Positions 1-8,720 of a stretch of 64,000 bases of DNA are shown piece after piece (position 1 is the stretch's first letter; each line of letters opens with the position of its first letter). The notes below the pieces were generated by a model, which worked only from the letters and a program-made list of their open reading frames with translations, made no database searches and was not told where the DNA came from. This stretch comes from an uncultured Gammaproteobacteria bacterium (GTDB taxonomy: Bacteria > Pseudomonadota > Gammaproteobacteria > Pseudomonadales > UBA5518), in contig CAIYPF010000043.1 in NCBI GenBank assembly GCA_903928015.1, forward strand, positions 1-64,000. The letters run 5' to 3'. The position numbers and the translations under genes are program-made.

Positions 1-204
1 CACCTGGCGTACGAGGTAGACGATGTCTATGCCCTGTGTGCCAAATTGAGTTCCAAAGGCGTCATCATCAATCGGCCGCCGCGCGACGGCAGGATGGCGT
101 TCATCCGCTCGCCCGATGGCATCTCCATTGAGCTTCTCCAAAAGGGTACGGCCCTGCCCCCGCAAGAGCCCTGGCTATCGATGCCCAACACCGGCGTCTG
201 GTGA
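1..204 (+). CDS. VOC/glyoxalase-fold protein, C-terminal part (partial)
   Basis: The reading frame is open from base 1 to a TGA at 202-204, so the gene begins outside the window; 67 residues remain. The visible part reads like the last beta-alpha-beta-beta-beta module of a vicinal oxygen chelate protein (lactoylglutathione lyase, dioxygenase and related). It has a 'F(I)[10 protein letters not shown]' stretch where the family carries its last metal-ligand glutamate. The exact reaction cannot be assigned from this fragment. It is followed after 43 bases by the NfeD gene on the same strand. Confidence 0.6.
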   Translation, partial: HLAYEVDDVYALCAKLSSKGVIINRPPRDGRMAFIRSPDGISIELLQKGTALPPQEPWLSMPNTGVW

Positions 205-247
205 TCACCCAAACGCTTTGCAACATCACCTGAGGAGGTGGCTCTCG

Positions 248-694
248 ATGGACCTGGCGTATTGGCACTGGCTGGTCTTCGGGATGCTGCTCATCGTCTT
301 CGAGATCTTCGTACCGAGCTTCACGGCGCTCTGGTTCGGGCTCGGCGCGCTCATCATCGGTGTACTCATGCTGGTCGAACCGGGCATCACTCTGCTCTGG
401 CAGATGGTTGTTTGGCTTGCTGCATCCATTTTCTTTACGTGGGCGTGGTTCCGTTTTTTCAAACGTATCGCGCCGGATCGCACAAACGCGGGTCTGGCAC
501 GCGAAGCGATAGTCGGAGAGACCGCGCACGTGATCCGCGCACCACATGACAGCGTGCGCGGAAGGCTGCGGTTCACGACTCCCAAGCTCGGATCGGACGA
601 GTGGGAGTTCATCTGCGAGCAACCGGTAGGCATCGGCGACCGGGTCGCGGTGAAAGACGTGTCAGGCAATACGTTGATCGTTACGCGGCGTTGA
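248..694 (+). CDS. NfeD-family membrane protein
   Basis: A 148-residue protein of the short NfeD type. The N-terminal half (about residues 5-75) is made of hydrophobic membrane segments, and the C-terminal half is a small beta-barrel (OB-like) domain of the NfeD type. The start at 248 is chosen because TGAGGAGG lies 8-15 bases upstream; an upstream in-frame ATG at 116 lacks such a site and would overlap the previous gene. NfeD proteins pair with SPFH proteins in membrane quality control and microdomain organisation. The next gene is such a protein, 32 bases downstream, so the two are very likely one operon. Confidence 0.85.
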   Translation: MDLAYWHWLVFGMLLIVFEIFVPSFTALWFGLGALIIGVLMLVEPGITLLWQMVVWLAASIFFTWAWFRFFKRIAPDRTNAGLAREAIVGETAHVIRAPHDSVRGRLRFTTPKLGSDEWEFICEQPVGIGDRVAVKDVSGNTLIVTRR

Positions 695-726
695 TGCGCC
701 TGCAAAACAACCCAGGAGAAACCTGA

Positions 727-1575
727 ATGGACAGTTTGTTCGTGGTCTTCGTACTAACCGTGCTTGTTCTGGTCACTATCGTGAAGGGGGTCAGGACGGT
801 GCCCCAAGGAAGCGGATGGGTGGTTCAACGCTTTGGCAAATACCATTGCACGTTGAAACCTGGCCTGAACCTCATCGTCCCCTATTTCGACGTCGTTGCG
901 TTCAAGGTGACCACGAAGGACATCGTCCTCGACATCCCCTCCCAGGAAGTCATCACCAAGGACAACGCTGTGATGATCGTGAATGCGGTTGCGTACATAA
1001 ATATATTGCAGCCTGACAAGGCCGTGTACGGCGTTGAAGACTTCCGCGTCGCGATACAGAACCTCGTGCAGACATCTCTTCGCTCGATCATCGGTGACAT
1101 GGACCTCGATGATGCATTGAGTTCCCGTGACCAGATCAAAGCCCGACTCAAACAGGCTATTTCCGATGACATTTCCGACTGGGGCATCACCTTGAAGACG
1201 GTCGAGATACAGGACATTCGCCCCTCCCCCGGCATGCAGGCAGCAATGGAAGAGCAGGCGTCCGCAGAGCGGCAGCGTCGCGCGACGGTAACGCGCGCGG
1301 AAGGAAGCAAGACAGCGGCGATTCTCGAGGCGCAGGGTCGCCTGGAGGCTTCACGGCAGGACGCCGAAGCGCAGATCGTGCTCGCACAGGCGAGCCAGCG
1401 CTCCATCGAGATGGTGACCTCTGCCGTGCAGGACAAGGAACTTCCCGTAATGTATCTGCTTGGCGAGCGCTATATCGATGCCGTCAAACAGCTCGCGGCT
1501 TCGCAGAACAGCAAACTGGTATTGGTGCCCGGGGACATACAGGCCTCGATTCGCGGCATTCTCGGCAAGGGTTGA
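727..1575 (+). CDS. SPFH/band-7 (stomatin, QmcA-like) membrane protein
   Basis: A 282-residue protein with an N-terminal membrane anchor (about residues 3-18) followed by the band-7/SPFH domain: the 'VPQGSGWVVQRFGKY' opening and the 'TKDNAVMIVNAVAYINI' core are typical. A charged coiled-coil stretch rich in Ala/Glu/Arg follows at about residues 175-230. An AGGAG motif stands just ahead of the ATG. Stomatin-type proteins oligomerise at the membrane and regulate FtsH-like or other proteases. The gene directly follows the NfeD partner, the standard two-gene arrangement (E. coli qmcA-ybbK type). Confidence 0.9.
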   Translation: MDSLFVVFVLTVLVLVTIVKGVRTVPQGSGWVVQRFGKYHCTLKPGLNLIVPYFDVVAFKVTTKDIVLDIPSQEVITKDNAVMIVNAVAYINILQPDKAVYGVEDFRVAIQNLVQTSLRSIIGDMDLDDALSSRDQIKARLKQAISDDISDWGITLKTVEIQDIRPSPGMQAAMEEQASAERQRRATVTRAEGSKTAAILEAQGRLEASRQDAEAQIVLAQASQRSIEMVTSAVQDKELPVMYLLGERYIDAVKQLAASQNSKLVLVPGDIQASIRGILGKG

Positions 1576-1584
1576 GGTGCTGCG

Positions 1585-2208
1585 ATGCGGATGTTGGACA
1601 TCGCCCGGCTTGAGGCTGCGCCCATTGGCATCGATCCCTGTACCTTTATCCATGTGCCGGGCTTCGTTCGAGCTGATGCCCTGCGCGAGATCAACCGTGA
1701 CTATCCTGACATTCGCGAGCGCGGCAATTTCACCCCCGAGGAACTCAGCTACGGGCCGTCCTTTTCCCGCCTCCTCGAGGAACTCTCTTCGGCTGAATTG
1801 AAAGCCGTCTTCGCGCGGAAATTCGACATCGATCTCACCGACAACCCATTGCAACTCACTGCGCGCAAGTTCGTCGATGAAACCGACTCCGGCCTGCACA
1901 ATGACTCGCGTACAAAAGTGATCACTGTGCTGATTTACCTCAACGAGAGGTGGGAGCAAACAGGTGGCAAATTGCGCCTCACACGCAATGAGCACGATTT
2001 TTCCGATTACACCGTCGAATGCGAGCCCAAAGAAGGCAATTTGCTTGCCTTCGTTCGATCGGCCACTTCATTTCACGGATACCTTCCGTGCAGCGCAGAG
2101 CGCAGATCCATCCAGATGTATTGGGTGAAGTCCAAGCGTGAGCAGCGCGACGCCGGAAAAGCCGGCTCCATGTTCAAGAAACTGAAACGGTTCCTGAAGC
2201 GAGGCTGA
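1585..2208 (+). CDS. 2OG-Fe(II) oxygenase superfamily protein
   Basis: A 207-residue protein. The central part shows a prolyl-4-hydroxylase-like double-stranded beta-helix with an HxD iron motif (His-Asn-Asp in 'GLHNDSRTK', near residue 111). A distal His sits in 'SFHGYLP', and a following Arg-rich strand ('ERRSIQMYWV') could bind 2-oxoglutarate. It probably hydroxylates a protein or small-molecule substrate, which I cannot name. It starts 9 bases after the SPFH gene with GAGGTG ahead of its ATG, so it appears to be third in the nfeD-SPFH operon. The C-terminus ends in a basic tail (KKLKRFLKRG). Confidence 0.75.
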   Translation: MRMLDIARLEAAPIGIDPCTFIHVPGFVRADALREINRDYPDIRERGNFTPEELSYGPSFSRLLEELSSAELKAVFARKFDIDLTDNPLQLTARKFVDETDSGLHNDSRTKVITVLIYLNERWEQTGGKLRLTRNEHDFSDYTVECEPKEGNLLAFVRSATSFHGYLPCSAERRSIQMYWVKSKREQRDAGKAGSMFKKLKRFLKRG

Positions 2209-2222
2209 TGGCAGCGCACGTT

Positions 2223-3365
2223 TCAGGCGATCACGCCCGCAGTCCGCAACTCGGCAATCTCCCCGGAAGAAATCCCTAGCGCCGCCAGTTCCGCCTCCGT
2301 GTCAGCGCCGACCGAGGCTGCAACCGTCGGGTGCGCTGGGCGTGTCCTGCTGAAGCGCGGCGCGGGTGACGGCTGCCAGACGCCGCCTTCGTGCAGAAAG
2401 TTTCCACGCGCTGCCAGATGCGGATGCGAGGCCACCTCGTCGAACGCCAGGACAGGCGCAAAGCAAATGTCAGTTCCCTCCATCATCTCGCACCATTGCG
2501 CTCGAGTGCGGGTCCGGAATATGGAGGCAAATCTCTCGCCGAGTGACTGCCAGTGTCGCGGGTCCATCTGATGCGGGAGGTCTGCGGGGTCGATTCCGAG
2601 TTTTTCGAGCAGAAGCGAATAGAACTGGGGCTCGATCGAGCCGATAGATACGAATTTCCCGTCCGAGGTTTCGTACACGCCGTAGAAGTGAGCGCCTCCG
2701 TCGAGCATGTTCGAGCCGCGGTCGTTACTCCAGAAGCCCGACTGGAAAGCCGCATACATCATCGCCATCAGTGTCGATGCACCATCAACCATTGCAGCGT
2801 CTACCACCTGTCCCGTTGCGGAGCGGGAGGCTTCGAGCAAGGCGCACACCATTCCGTAGGCGAGGAACATCCCGCCCCCGCCAAAATCCCCAACAAGGTT
2901 GAGTGGCACGACGGGTTTGCCGCCACGCTCCCCGATGGCATGAAGCGCCCCCGAAAGCGCGACGTAATTGATGTCGTGTCCGGCAGCCTGCGCAAGCGGA
3001 CCATCCTGCCCCCAACCCGTCATCCGGCCGTAGACGAGCCGTGGATTGCGCGCGAGACACACATCGGGACCGAGCCCCAGTTTCTCCATGACGCCCGGAC
3101 GATAGCCCTCAAGAAGAGCGTCTGCTCCCTCAAGCATTCGCAGAGTCAATTCGGTAGCTCGCGGGTCCTTCAGGTTGAGCGCAACGCAGCGCTTGTTACG
3201 ATTGAAAAAATCGAGATCCGGCCGGGCCGCCATCGACATGCCGGTCGAACCGACACGAACAATCCTGACAACCTCGGCCCCCATGTCGGCCAGCATCATC
3301 GCTGCGAAGGGGCCGGGCCCGATGCCCGCTATCTCGATTACGCGCACACCTTTCAAAGGCCCCAT
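2223..3365 (-). CDS. Class III CoA-transferase / alpha-methylacyl-CoA racemase-like enzyme
   Basis: A 380-residue protein of the CaiB-BaiF family, closest in motifs to alpha-methylacyl-CoA racemase. It has the N-terminal '[29 protein letters not shown]' type opening. It also has a His in '[11 protein letters not shown]' and an Asp in 'VGDFGGGGM', matching the His/Asp catalytic pair of the racemase branch; a transferase Asp nucleophile is not distinguishable by eye. The start at 3365 is preferred because CAGGAG lies about 10 bases upstream; an in-frame start at 3407 would add 14 residues unlike the family. Racemisation of 2-methylacyl-CoA is the likely reaction. It stands alone on the minus strand. 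Confidence 0.85.
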   Translation of the reverse strand: MGPLKGVRVIEIAGIGPGPFAAMMLADMGAEVVRIVRVGSTGMSMAARPDLDFFNRNKRCVALNLKDPRATELTLRMLEGADALLEGYRPGVMEKLGLGPDVCLARNPRLVYGRMTGWGQDGPLAQAAGHDINYVALSGALHAIGERGGKPVVPLNLVGDFGGGGMFLAYGMVCALLEASRSATGQVVDAAMVDGASTLMAMMYAAFQSGFWSNDRGSNMLDGGAHFYGVYETSDGKFVSIGSIEPQFYSLLLEKLGIDPADLPHQMDPRHWQSLGERFASIFRTRTRAQWCEMMEGTDICFAPVLAFDEVASHPHLAARGNFLHEGGVWQPSPAPRFSRTRPAHPTVAASVGADTEAELAALGISSGEIAELRTAGVIA

Positions 3366-3426
3366 CGTCTTCTCTGCTCCTGAGGGTTGATTCCGGACGG
3401 ATTGCATAGGGAAAAACGTGTTGCCC

Positions 3427-3720
3427 CTAGGGCAGAAGACACTGAGTGGCGTAGTTTTTCGCGTCGTTGGCGCTCCAGTCAGCCTTCGGCTTCTGCACGA
3501 TATCCTTGCACCACTGCTCGCTCCCCACCTTCGCGGACACCGTGATCACGCAAGACGTCGCGTAACTGCCTGCGTCCTTGATGCTCCATTCTGTCTTGGG
3601 TTTCTCCTCCATGCTCTTGCACCAGCTCTCGCTTCCGACCTCAGGCGCGCAGCCGGTAACGCCTGCAAGCGTGAGGACGTACACCATCCACTTGGGGAAC
3701 CGGGCAATAGCCTTGCGCAT
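3427..3720 (-). CDS. Small lipoprotein with two tandem DUF3012 repeats
   Basis: A 97-residue protein with a signal peptide and lipobox-like end ('[12 protein letters not shown]', Cys near residue 24). After the Cys come two copies of a short module. Copy one runs from VGSESWC to a final ATSC, copy two from VGSEQWC to ATQC. Each has the pattern VGSExWC(K)xxxxKPKxxWSxxDAxxYATxC. This is the DUF3012 family signature, which usually occurs once in a protein of about 60 residues. It is probably anchored in the outer or inner membrane facing the periplasm. The function is unknown; paired Cys in each module suggest disulfides. GAGGA lies upstream of the ATG. Confidence 0.75.
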   Translation of the reverse strand: MRKAIARFPKWMVYVLTLAGVTGCAPEVGSESWCKSMEEKPKTEWSIKDAGSYATSCVITVSAKVGSEQWCKDIVQKPKADWSANDAKNYATQCLLP

Positions 3721-3755
3721 GGAGAAGATCCTCGTGAATCCAATGAGGCCCGAGC

Positions 3756-4397
3756 TTAACCAATATGCTCAGGACTGTCCCCAAACCCGATACACCGCCC
3801 TGCCGCCACTTCGTACTCAGCCCTGGTGTTCAGGTTGAAGAAGGGGTCGAAGTCGCCCACAGGCCAGTCTGCGCAGGTCAGCCCGAATCGAGACTGGAAT
3901 CCGCCAACTCCCAAATCGCTACCGGACGCCAGAGTCTCCTTCAACAGAGGAAGCACTGTAACGGGCCACAACGCGAACACAGGATGTCGGCGTCCTCCTG
4001 AAGTAGCCACGGCGATTGCCGCTTTGTCGGCCGTGTCCCTTGCGTGAGCGAGCCGCGAAGCAAGGTCCCGTGGAAACCAGGGCGTATCTGCGGCGAAACT
4101 GCAGAGCCAGCCTACATCGGTGTGGGACGCCAGCAGGAACTCCATTGCTGTTGCAATGCCCGCGAGAGGGCCACGGAACCCCGGGAGGGAATCTGCGAGG
4201 ACCGGGCAAGCAGGATGGCCGAGTTCAGCGGGCGACAGGTTCGAACTGAGCAATAGCAGATCGACCTGCCTTGCTGCCCGGCGCAACGCGCGTTCGACCA
4301 GACTGGTGCCGTCAAGCCTGAGCAGGACCTTGGGCTCCACGCCCATTCGGCTTCCCCTGCCACCCGCGAGTACAACGCCTGCAATGCGTCCAGTCAT
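3756..4397 (-). CDS. mobA: Molybdenum cofactor guanylyltransferase MobA
   Basis: A 213-residue nucleotidyltransferase that attaches GMP to molybdopterin to give the bis-MGD cofactor precursor. Visible are the N-terminal 'VVLAGGRGSRMG' nucleotide-binding loop, 'KVLLRLDG', the metal-binding Asp in 'FAADTPWFP' (the family usually has a CD.P motif here), and 'PFFNLNTRAE' near the C-terminus. The start at 4397 puts the protein at the usual family length; the frame stays open upstream to 4706 but that extension is unlike MobA and overlaps the oppositely oriented gene at 4473. No other Mo-cofactor gene is nearby. Confidence 0.88.
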   Translation of the reverse strand: MTGRIAGVVLAGGRGSRMGVEPKVLLRLDGTSLVERALRRAARQVDLLLLSSNLSPAELGHPACPVLADSLPGFRGPLAGIATAMEFLLASHTDVGWLCSFAADTPWFPRDLASRLAHARDTADKAAIAVATSGGRRHPVFALWPVTVLPLLKETLASGSDLGVGGFQSRFGLTCADWPVGDFDPFFNLNTRAEYEVAAGRCIGFGDSPEHIG

Positions 4398-4472
4398 CGA
4401 ATCGTCTTCCTGACTTGACCGAGCCGCCGGGGTCGGGTTTTGATGCTCCCAGAGTCCAAGGAGGGACCTGCC

Positions 4473-4682
4473 ATGAAGTTGACCGCTTGTTTCGCTTTCA
4501 CGTTTGCCTTGAGCCTCTCCACCTGCGCTTGGGGCAAGAGCGCTCCCGATTGCTCCCGCCTTGAAGCCTCCCGGGAACGCGTCTGGCAGCAGTTGCGCAG
4601 ACCACACAGTGCCGAGCAAGCCAACCGGCTTCACGCGCGCGTGCGGGAGTTGAACGAGCAGATCGCCGAACACTGCCGCTGA
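4473..4682 (+). CDS. Small exported protein of unknown function
   Basis: A 69-residue protein with a clear signal peptide (MKLTACFAFTFALSLS, cleavage likely after 'AWG'). A short, charged, probably helical mature part holds two Cys, one near each end (PDCSR ... EHC). AAGGAGGG precedes the ATG, and it stands divergent from mobA. I do not recognise the family. The mature part of about 45 residues could form a disulfide-stapled helical hairpin in the periplasm. The next gene downstream is the first secretin. Confidence 0.6.
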   Translation: MKLTACFAFTFALSLSTCAWGKSAPDCSRLEASRERVWQQLRRPHSAEQANRLHARVRELNEQIAEHCR

Positions 4683-4689
4683 GTCTCCC

Positions 4690-4717
4690 TTGGCAGTGGC
4701 CAGCAAGCAACTATGCT
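4690..4717 (+). promoter_or_regulatory. Candidate sigma-70 promoter for the left-hand gspD
   Basis: TTGGCA at 4690-4695 and TATGCT at 4712-4717 are spaced by 16 bases, directly ahead of the secretin gene at 4739. Five and four of six bases match the consensus hexamers. This is pattern matching only. Confidence 0.3.
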
Positions 4718-4738
4718 TGGCGGTATAGCTTCAGCCGG

Positions 4739-6688
4739 ATGGTATCGATATTGCTTTGCCATGAGGCCCGTGACAAGGAATCGCCGTCCCCGGTGTCATA
4801 TCAGCCAGCCGTTACGCCACCCTGCCCCCGCAGTCGCCGCCCCCTCGCGGCGGCGCTGCTGGGCTGCGCCTTTGCGCTTGGGGCCATGGCTGAGGATCCG
4901 GCGCGCATCACGCTGAACATGCGCAATGCCGACATCGGTTCTGTGCTGGAGTGGCTGGCCGAGACCAGCGGTAAGCGCGTGGTCGTGGATCCCAGGGTCC
5001 GCGGCACTGTCACGATCCTGGCCCGCGATCCGCTCACCGCCGACGAAGCAACTCGCGTCGTGCTGGCCTCGCTCGCCGTGTACGGCTACACCGCGATCGA
5101 TCAGGGTGACATCCTCGAGGTTGTCCCCGCAGCAAATGTTCGATCGGGTGCCACCCGGTTTCTCGAGTCACTTCGTGAACCCGCAGCTGATCTGCCGGTG
5201 AACGAAGTCGTGCGCCTGGGTTTCGTGCCCGCGGAACAGATGGCTGCAACGCTGAAACCCATGATGCCGCCGCAAGCCGGTATCGTCGCATTGCCCGGGC
5301 AGAATGCCCTGCTCATCACAGATGTGGCGAGCGGTGTCAAACGGATCGTCAGCATCGTCAGGGAGCTCGACAACAGCGGCTCACTCGAATTCGATGCGGT
5401 CCAGCTGCAGCACGCTACGGCTGCAGACATGCTCAAAGTGCTTCAGGGCCTGCTGGGAAAGACCGGAAGCGAAGGGCTTCAACTGGTTGCCGACGAACGC
5501 TCCAACGCTGTCCTGATGGCCGGCTCCCCGGAGATCCGGGCAAAGGCGCGCGAGCTTCTGTCACGGCTGGATCAACCGCAGGTCGCAGAGGGCAGCATAA
5601 AGGTCGTGTACCTGCATTACCTCAAGGCCTCCGAGATGGTGCCTGTGCTCAAGGGAATTCTGGAGCAAAAAGACAAAGGCGACCCTGCCGCAAGGCAGTC
5701 GCGGATGTCCATCGAGGCAAGCGAGTCCACCAATGCGCTCGTGATCAATGCACCACCCGACCGTATGGAAGACCTCATGGAGGTGGTGCGCAAACTCGAC
5801 ATCCGCCGCGCCCAGGTGCTCGTCGAGGCGATCATCGCCGAGGTCGATGCAAAGCTCGTGCGGGATCTCGGCGTGGAATGGAAGACTTCTTTCAACGGCG
5901 ATGGCACCCAGGCAATCAGCAGGTTTCCAGGGGGACAGCTTCAGGCGGCTGATTCAGTGCTTGAACAAGTCGGCTCCGGTCTCACGCTCGGGTATTTCCA
6001 TAACGGCTCGCTGAGGGCGGTGCTTCAGGCGCTGGACACTACGGGCAACTCCAACATTCTCTCGACGCCGTCGATCGTCACCTTGGATAACCAGGAGGCC
6101 GAGATACTCGTTGGCTCCAATGTTCCCTTCAAGACCGGCGAGGCAACCAGCGCCGGCGCTCCCGTCGAGAATCCATTCACCACCATTGAGCGTCAGGACA
6201 TCGGCGTCACACTGAAGGTGAAACCGCAAGTAAACCAGGGCGATGCGATCACGCTCGACATCCAGCAAACCATCGAGACACTTACCGACGCCACGACGGC
6301 ACAGGACATCGTGACCGACAAGCGGAGCGTCCACACATCGGTAATGCTCGGTGATGATGACATTCTCGTGCTCGGGGGCCTGATGCAGGACGAGCATCGG
6401 AAGTCCGAGCGGAAGGTACCGATCCTCGGTGACATCCCCTTTCTGGGCGCACTGTTTCGCAGCACCAGCGATACAGTCGAGAAGAAAAACCTGATGGTTT
6501 TCGTACGCACGAGGATCCTGGGAGACTTCGCAACATCCGAACAGGAAACCCGCGACCGCTACGACAGAGTAAGAGAGTTGCAGCAGTCTCCGACCGCCGG
6601 CGTCGGGGCGAGTTCCAAAGCCCTTGAATCCTCGCCCTCACTTCCCCCGCTACCTCAGGCCACGTCGGGCAGCGAGGCGCCTCAGTAG
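4739..6688 (+). CDS. gspD: Type II secretion secretin GspD, first copy
   Basis: A secretin of up to 649 residues that forms the outer-membrane channel of the T2SS. An N0 domain starts after the signal region at 'ITLNMRNADIGSVLEWL'. N1, N2 and N3 modules follow, then the secretin core with 'LVEAIIAEV', 'GLTLGYFHNGSL', 'NILSTPSIVTLDN', 'VPFKTGEATS' and the closing 'VPILGDIPFLGALF'. A Ser/Pro-rich tail ends the protein. The start is uncertain: ATG 4739 gives a long, unusual leader, while an in-frame GTG at 4793 gives a shorter, more conventional signal peptide ending in 'ALGAMA'. It is convergent with, and overlaps by 7 bases, the gspB gene. A second gspD lies at 16418-18367. Confidence 0.9.
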   Translation: MVSILLCHEARDKESPSPVSYQPAVTPPCPRSRRPLAAALLGCAFALGAMAEDPARITLNMRNADIGSVLEWLAETSGKRVVVDPRVRGTVTILARDPLTADEATRVVLASLAVYGYTAIDQGDILEVVPAANVRSGATRFLESLREPAADLPVNEVVRLGFVPAEQMAATLKPMMPPQAGIVALPGQNALLITDVASGVKRIVSIVRELDNSGSLEFDAVQLQHATAADMLKVLQGLLGKTGSEGLQLVADERSNAVLMAGSPEIRAKARELLSRLDQPQVAEGSIKVVYLHYLKASEMVPVLKGILEQKDKGDPAARQSRMSIEASESTNALVINAPPDRMEDLMEVVRKLDIRRAQVLVEAIIAEVDAKLVRDLGVEWKTSFNGDGTQAISRFPGGQLQAADSVLEQVGSGLTLGYFHNGSLRAVLQALDTTGNSNILSTPSIVTLDNQEAEILVGSNVPFKTGEATSAGAPVENPFTTIERQDIGVTLKVKPQVNQGDAITLDIQQTIETLTDATTAQDIVTDKRSVHTSVMLGDDDILVLGGLMQDEHRKSERKVPILGDIPFLGALFRSTSDTVEKKNLMVFVRTRILGDFATSEQETRDRYDRVRELQQSPTAGVGASSKALESSPSLPPLPQATSGSEAPQ

Positions 6689-7305
6689 GGCTGCGGGTTC
6701 GCCAGGTGCACCAGTTGGCCCTGGAACTCCAGAATGATCCCGTCTGGAACTATCTCTTCGAGACGCAGGTCCTCGCCGAGAGGCTGGCCTTCACGCGCGC
6801 GAAGTCCGTTGATGATTACAGCTCGCTTGGCCGGATCGTTGGAGTGGACATGGAAACTCACATCCAGCCCCTGCAGGTATTTCTGCTCGGCATCCGTGAG
6901 TTGCCATACCTCCAGCAAGCCCTCTCGAGAGCCCGCCCCCGCTTCGGCAGAGCTCCCGGCTTGATCGTTTGCCGCGGTGGCAACCGGGGCCGAAGATGCG
7001 GGCGGCGCGACGGGACCCGCGGCGGGTGATTGAGCGCTGGGCACTTCGATTCGAGGTGTGGTGACGGGCATTGGCGGCGCAGTTGCAACTGCAGCCCTGA
7101 GCTCCGCCTCACTCGCAGAACGCGCGATCCAGGCCCCGGCCGCAGCTGCGGCGAGCACAAGCACGATCATGCCCAACACAACCATGGCCCGGCCTGATCG
7201 ACGTGGCCGGGCACGAAACCCGGGGACCTCGTGTACGGGTACGGATTGCGACTCACGAGGCCTTTCGCGATCGGATTTCTTCAATGCGTCGAGAATGTAT
7301 GACAC
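6682..7305 (-). CDS. gspB: Type II secretion protein GspB (ExeB-like)
   Basis: A 207-residue inner-membrane protein. It starts with the family signature 'SYILDALKKSDRER' at a GTG (7305), one base after the gspA stop; this decides the start, since the upstream extension does not match. One membrane segment (about residues 40-60) leads into a Pro/Ala-rich periplasmic linker. A C-terminal domain holds 'VSFHVHSNDPAKRAVIINGLRAREG', typical of GspB. With GspA it helps insert or localise the secretin across the peptidoglycan. It is the last gene of the minus-strand gsp operon. Confidence 0.88.
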   Translation of the reverse strand: MSYILDALKKSDRERPRESQSVPVHEVPGFRARPRRSGRAMVVLGMIVLVLAAAAAGAWIARSASEAELRAAVATAPPMPVTTPRIEVPSAQSPAAGPVAPPASSAPVATAANDQAGSSAEAGAGSREGLLEVWQLTDAEQKYLQGLDVSFHVHSNDPAKRAVIINGLRAREGQPLGEDLRLEEIVPDGIILEFQGQLVHLANPQPY

Positions 7306-7306
7306 G

Positions 7307-8161
7307 TCAGCGCCCCCGGATGAGACGAAGAAAACGACGCCATCCACGATCCGGTTGCGGCAACACCTCGGTGATTGCGCGGCGCAGATGGCGGCGTGAG
7401 AGCGAGCGAGCGCTTTCCGCGTAAACGCCCAAGAGCACGCGATCACACAGCACGTTGATCAACCTCGGCACACCGCCGCTCGCCCTGTGTATCTTTCGCA
7501 GCGACCAGTCCGGGAAGATCTCGTCATATACCCCGGCGACGGCCAACCGGTGGTGCACGTAGCCTCTGCTTTCGGCAAGGCTCAGAGGGCCGAGGTGATA
7601 ACGGGCGGTGATCCGCTGTGCGAACTGACGCAGCTCCGGGAGCGAGAGCTTGACGTTCAATTCGGGCTGCCCGATCAATACAAGCTGCAGGAGCTTGGTC
7701 TCATCTGTCTCGAGATTCGTGAGCAGCCGGATCTGTTCCATCGTCTCGACCGGCAGGTTCTGTGCCTCGTCAATCAGGACAACCGTGCGAAAACCGCGCG
7801 CGTGTGTATCGATGAGGTGAGCAAGGAGTCGGTCGGTCTGCTTGCGGATGTTTGCGGGATCATCCGCGGAGGGCAGGCGCAATTCATCACAGATGGACGC
7901 AACCAGATCAGTGGGAGACTGCATCGGGTTGATGATGAAAGCGACCTCTGTGCCTTCAGGGAGCTGCTGCAGCAGACACCGGCAGACCGTCGTCTTGCCG
8001 GTCCCCACTTCTCCGGTGAGCAACACGAAACCACCGCTGGCGCTGACGCCGTAAAGGAGGTGGGCGAGCGCTTCCCGGTGCTGGTTGCTCAGATAGAGAT
8101 AGTGCGGGTCAGGAGCGATCGAGAAAGGCAACGCCCGCAAACCGAAGTACTGCTGGTACAT
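7307..8161 (-). CDS. gspA: Type II secretion ATPase GspA (ExeA-like)
   Basis: A 284-residue AAA-type ATPase beginning with the family opening 'MYQQYFGLRALPFSIAPDP'. Walker A is GEVGTGKTT near residues 49-57; Walker B is 'VVLIDEAQNL'. It is shorter than Aeromonas ExeA, which has an added transmembrane segment and a peptidoglycan-binding domain; here the protein ends after the AAA part ('FLRLIRGR'). The C-terminal periplasmic region is therefore absent or supplied by GspB. The GspAB complex is linked in Aeromonas and Vibrio to secretin assembly. It sits between gspM and gspB. Confidence 0.88.
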   Translation of the reverse strand: MYQQYFGLRALPFSIAPDPHYLYLSNQHREALAHLLYGVSASGGFVLLTGEVGTGKTTVCRCLLQQLPEGTEVAFIINPMQSPTDLVASICDELRLPSADDPANIRKQTDRLLAHLIDTHARGFRTVVLIDEAQNLPVETMEQIRLLTNLETDETKLLQLVLIGQPELNVKLSLPELRQFAQRITARYHLGPLSLAESRGYVHHRLAVAGVYDEIFPDWSLRKIHRASGGVPRLINVLCDRVLLGVYAESARSLSRRHLRRAITEVLPQPDRGWRRFLRLIRGR

Positions 8162-8168
8162 AGGCTCC

Positions 8169-8720
8169 TCAGCCGCGCAGGGTGATGCGCACGCTCACCT
8201 TCCCGGGTTCATCCTGCCGCTCTATGGTGAACTCCGAAGCGCGAATACCGTGCGACCCTTCGAGTACAAAAAGCCATTTCACCAAGGCGTTGAAACTCAC
8301 CGCCTCCATCCACAACCGCACCCCGTCGTCTCCCGCAGGCTCATATCGACGGATGGACAAGCCTTCCTGATCCGCTGTGGAGTTGACCACCGTCGCAAGC
8401 GGTTCGTCCCTGGCTGAACTCGCCGGGGCGCCGCTTCCGGCCTCGGCTTCGTGGGACTGCAGCCACGCAAGCAGACTGCGCTCACCCTCGAGACGGCGCG
8501 CGGCAGATTCGACATGCGCCACAAGCGGGGCGATGGTCAGGAAATACAGAACGACCGCGCTACCGAACCAGCCGAGCATGCGCAGCGCTAGACGATCGCG
8601 CTCACCGAGTTGTTCGTACAAGGCAAGCAGTCTCTGCCCGGGATCGGAGGCCATCACTTTGCTGGCCAGATCCTCCGCCTGCCGACGCATCTGGGCCCGG
8701 AATTCATGGATGTCGGCCAT
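8169..8720 (-). CDS. gspM: Type II secretion inner-membrane protein GspM
   Basis: A 183-residue bitopic protein: a short cytoplasmic N-terminus, one membrane helix (about residues 50-70, 'MLGWFGSAVVLYFLTIAPLV'), a coiled-coil stretch ('ESAARRLEGERSLLAWLQ') and a small ferredoxin-like periplasmic domain. It joins GspL, GspC and GspF in the inner-membrane platform. Its ATG directly abuts the gspL stop (TGA then ATG), indicating coupled translation. Confidence 0.85.
   Translation of the reverse strand: MADIHEFRAQMRRQAEDLASKVMASDPGQRLLALYEQLGERDRLALRMLGWFGSAVVLYFLTIAPLVAHVESAARRLEGERSLLAWLQSHEAEAGSGAPASSARDEPLATVVNSTADQEGLSIRRYEPAGDDGVRLWMEAVSFNALVKWLFVLEGSHGIRASEFTIERQDEPGKVSVRITLRG

Noticed and set aside
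3412-3434. Possible terminator after the DUF3012 gene (minus strand: TGCCC-TAG-GGGCA then a run of five T)
   Set aside because: The stem is only 5 pairs, with a 3-base loop that is the stop codon, and the T-run starts 5 bases later; too weak to call.
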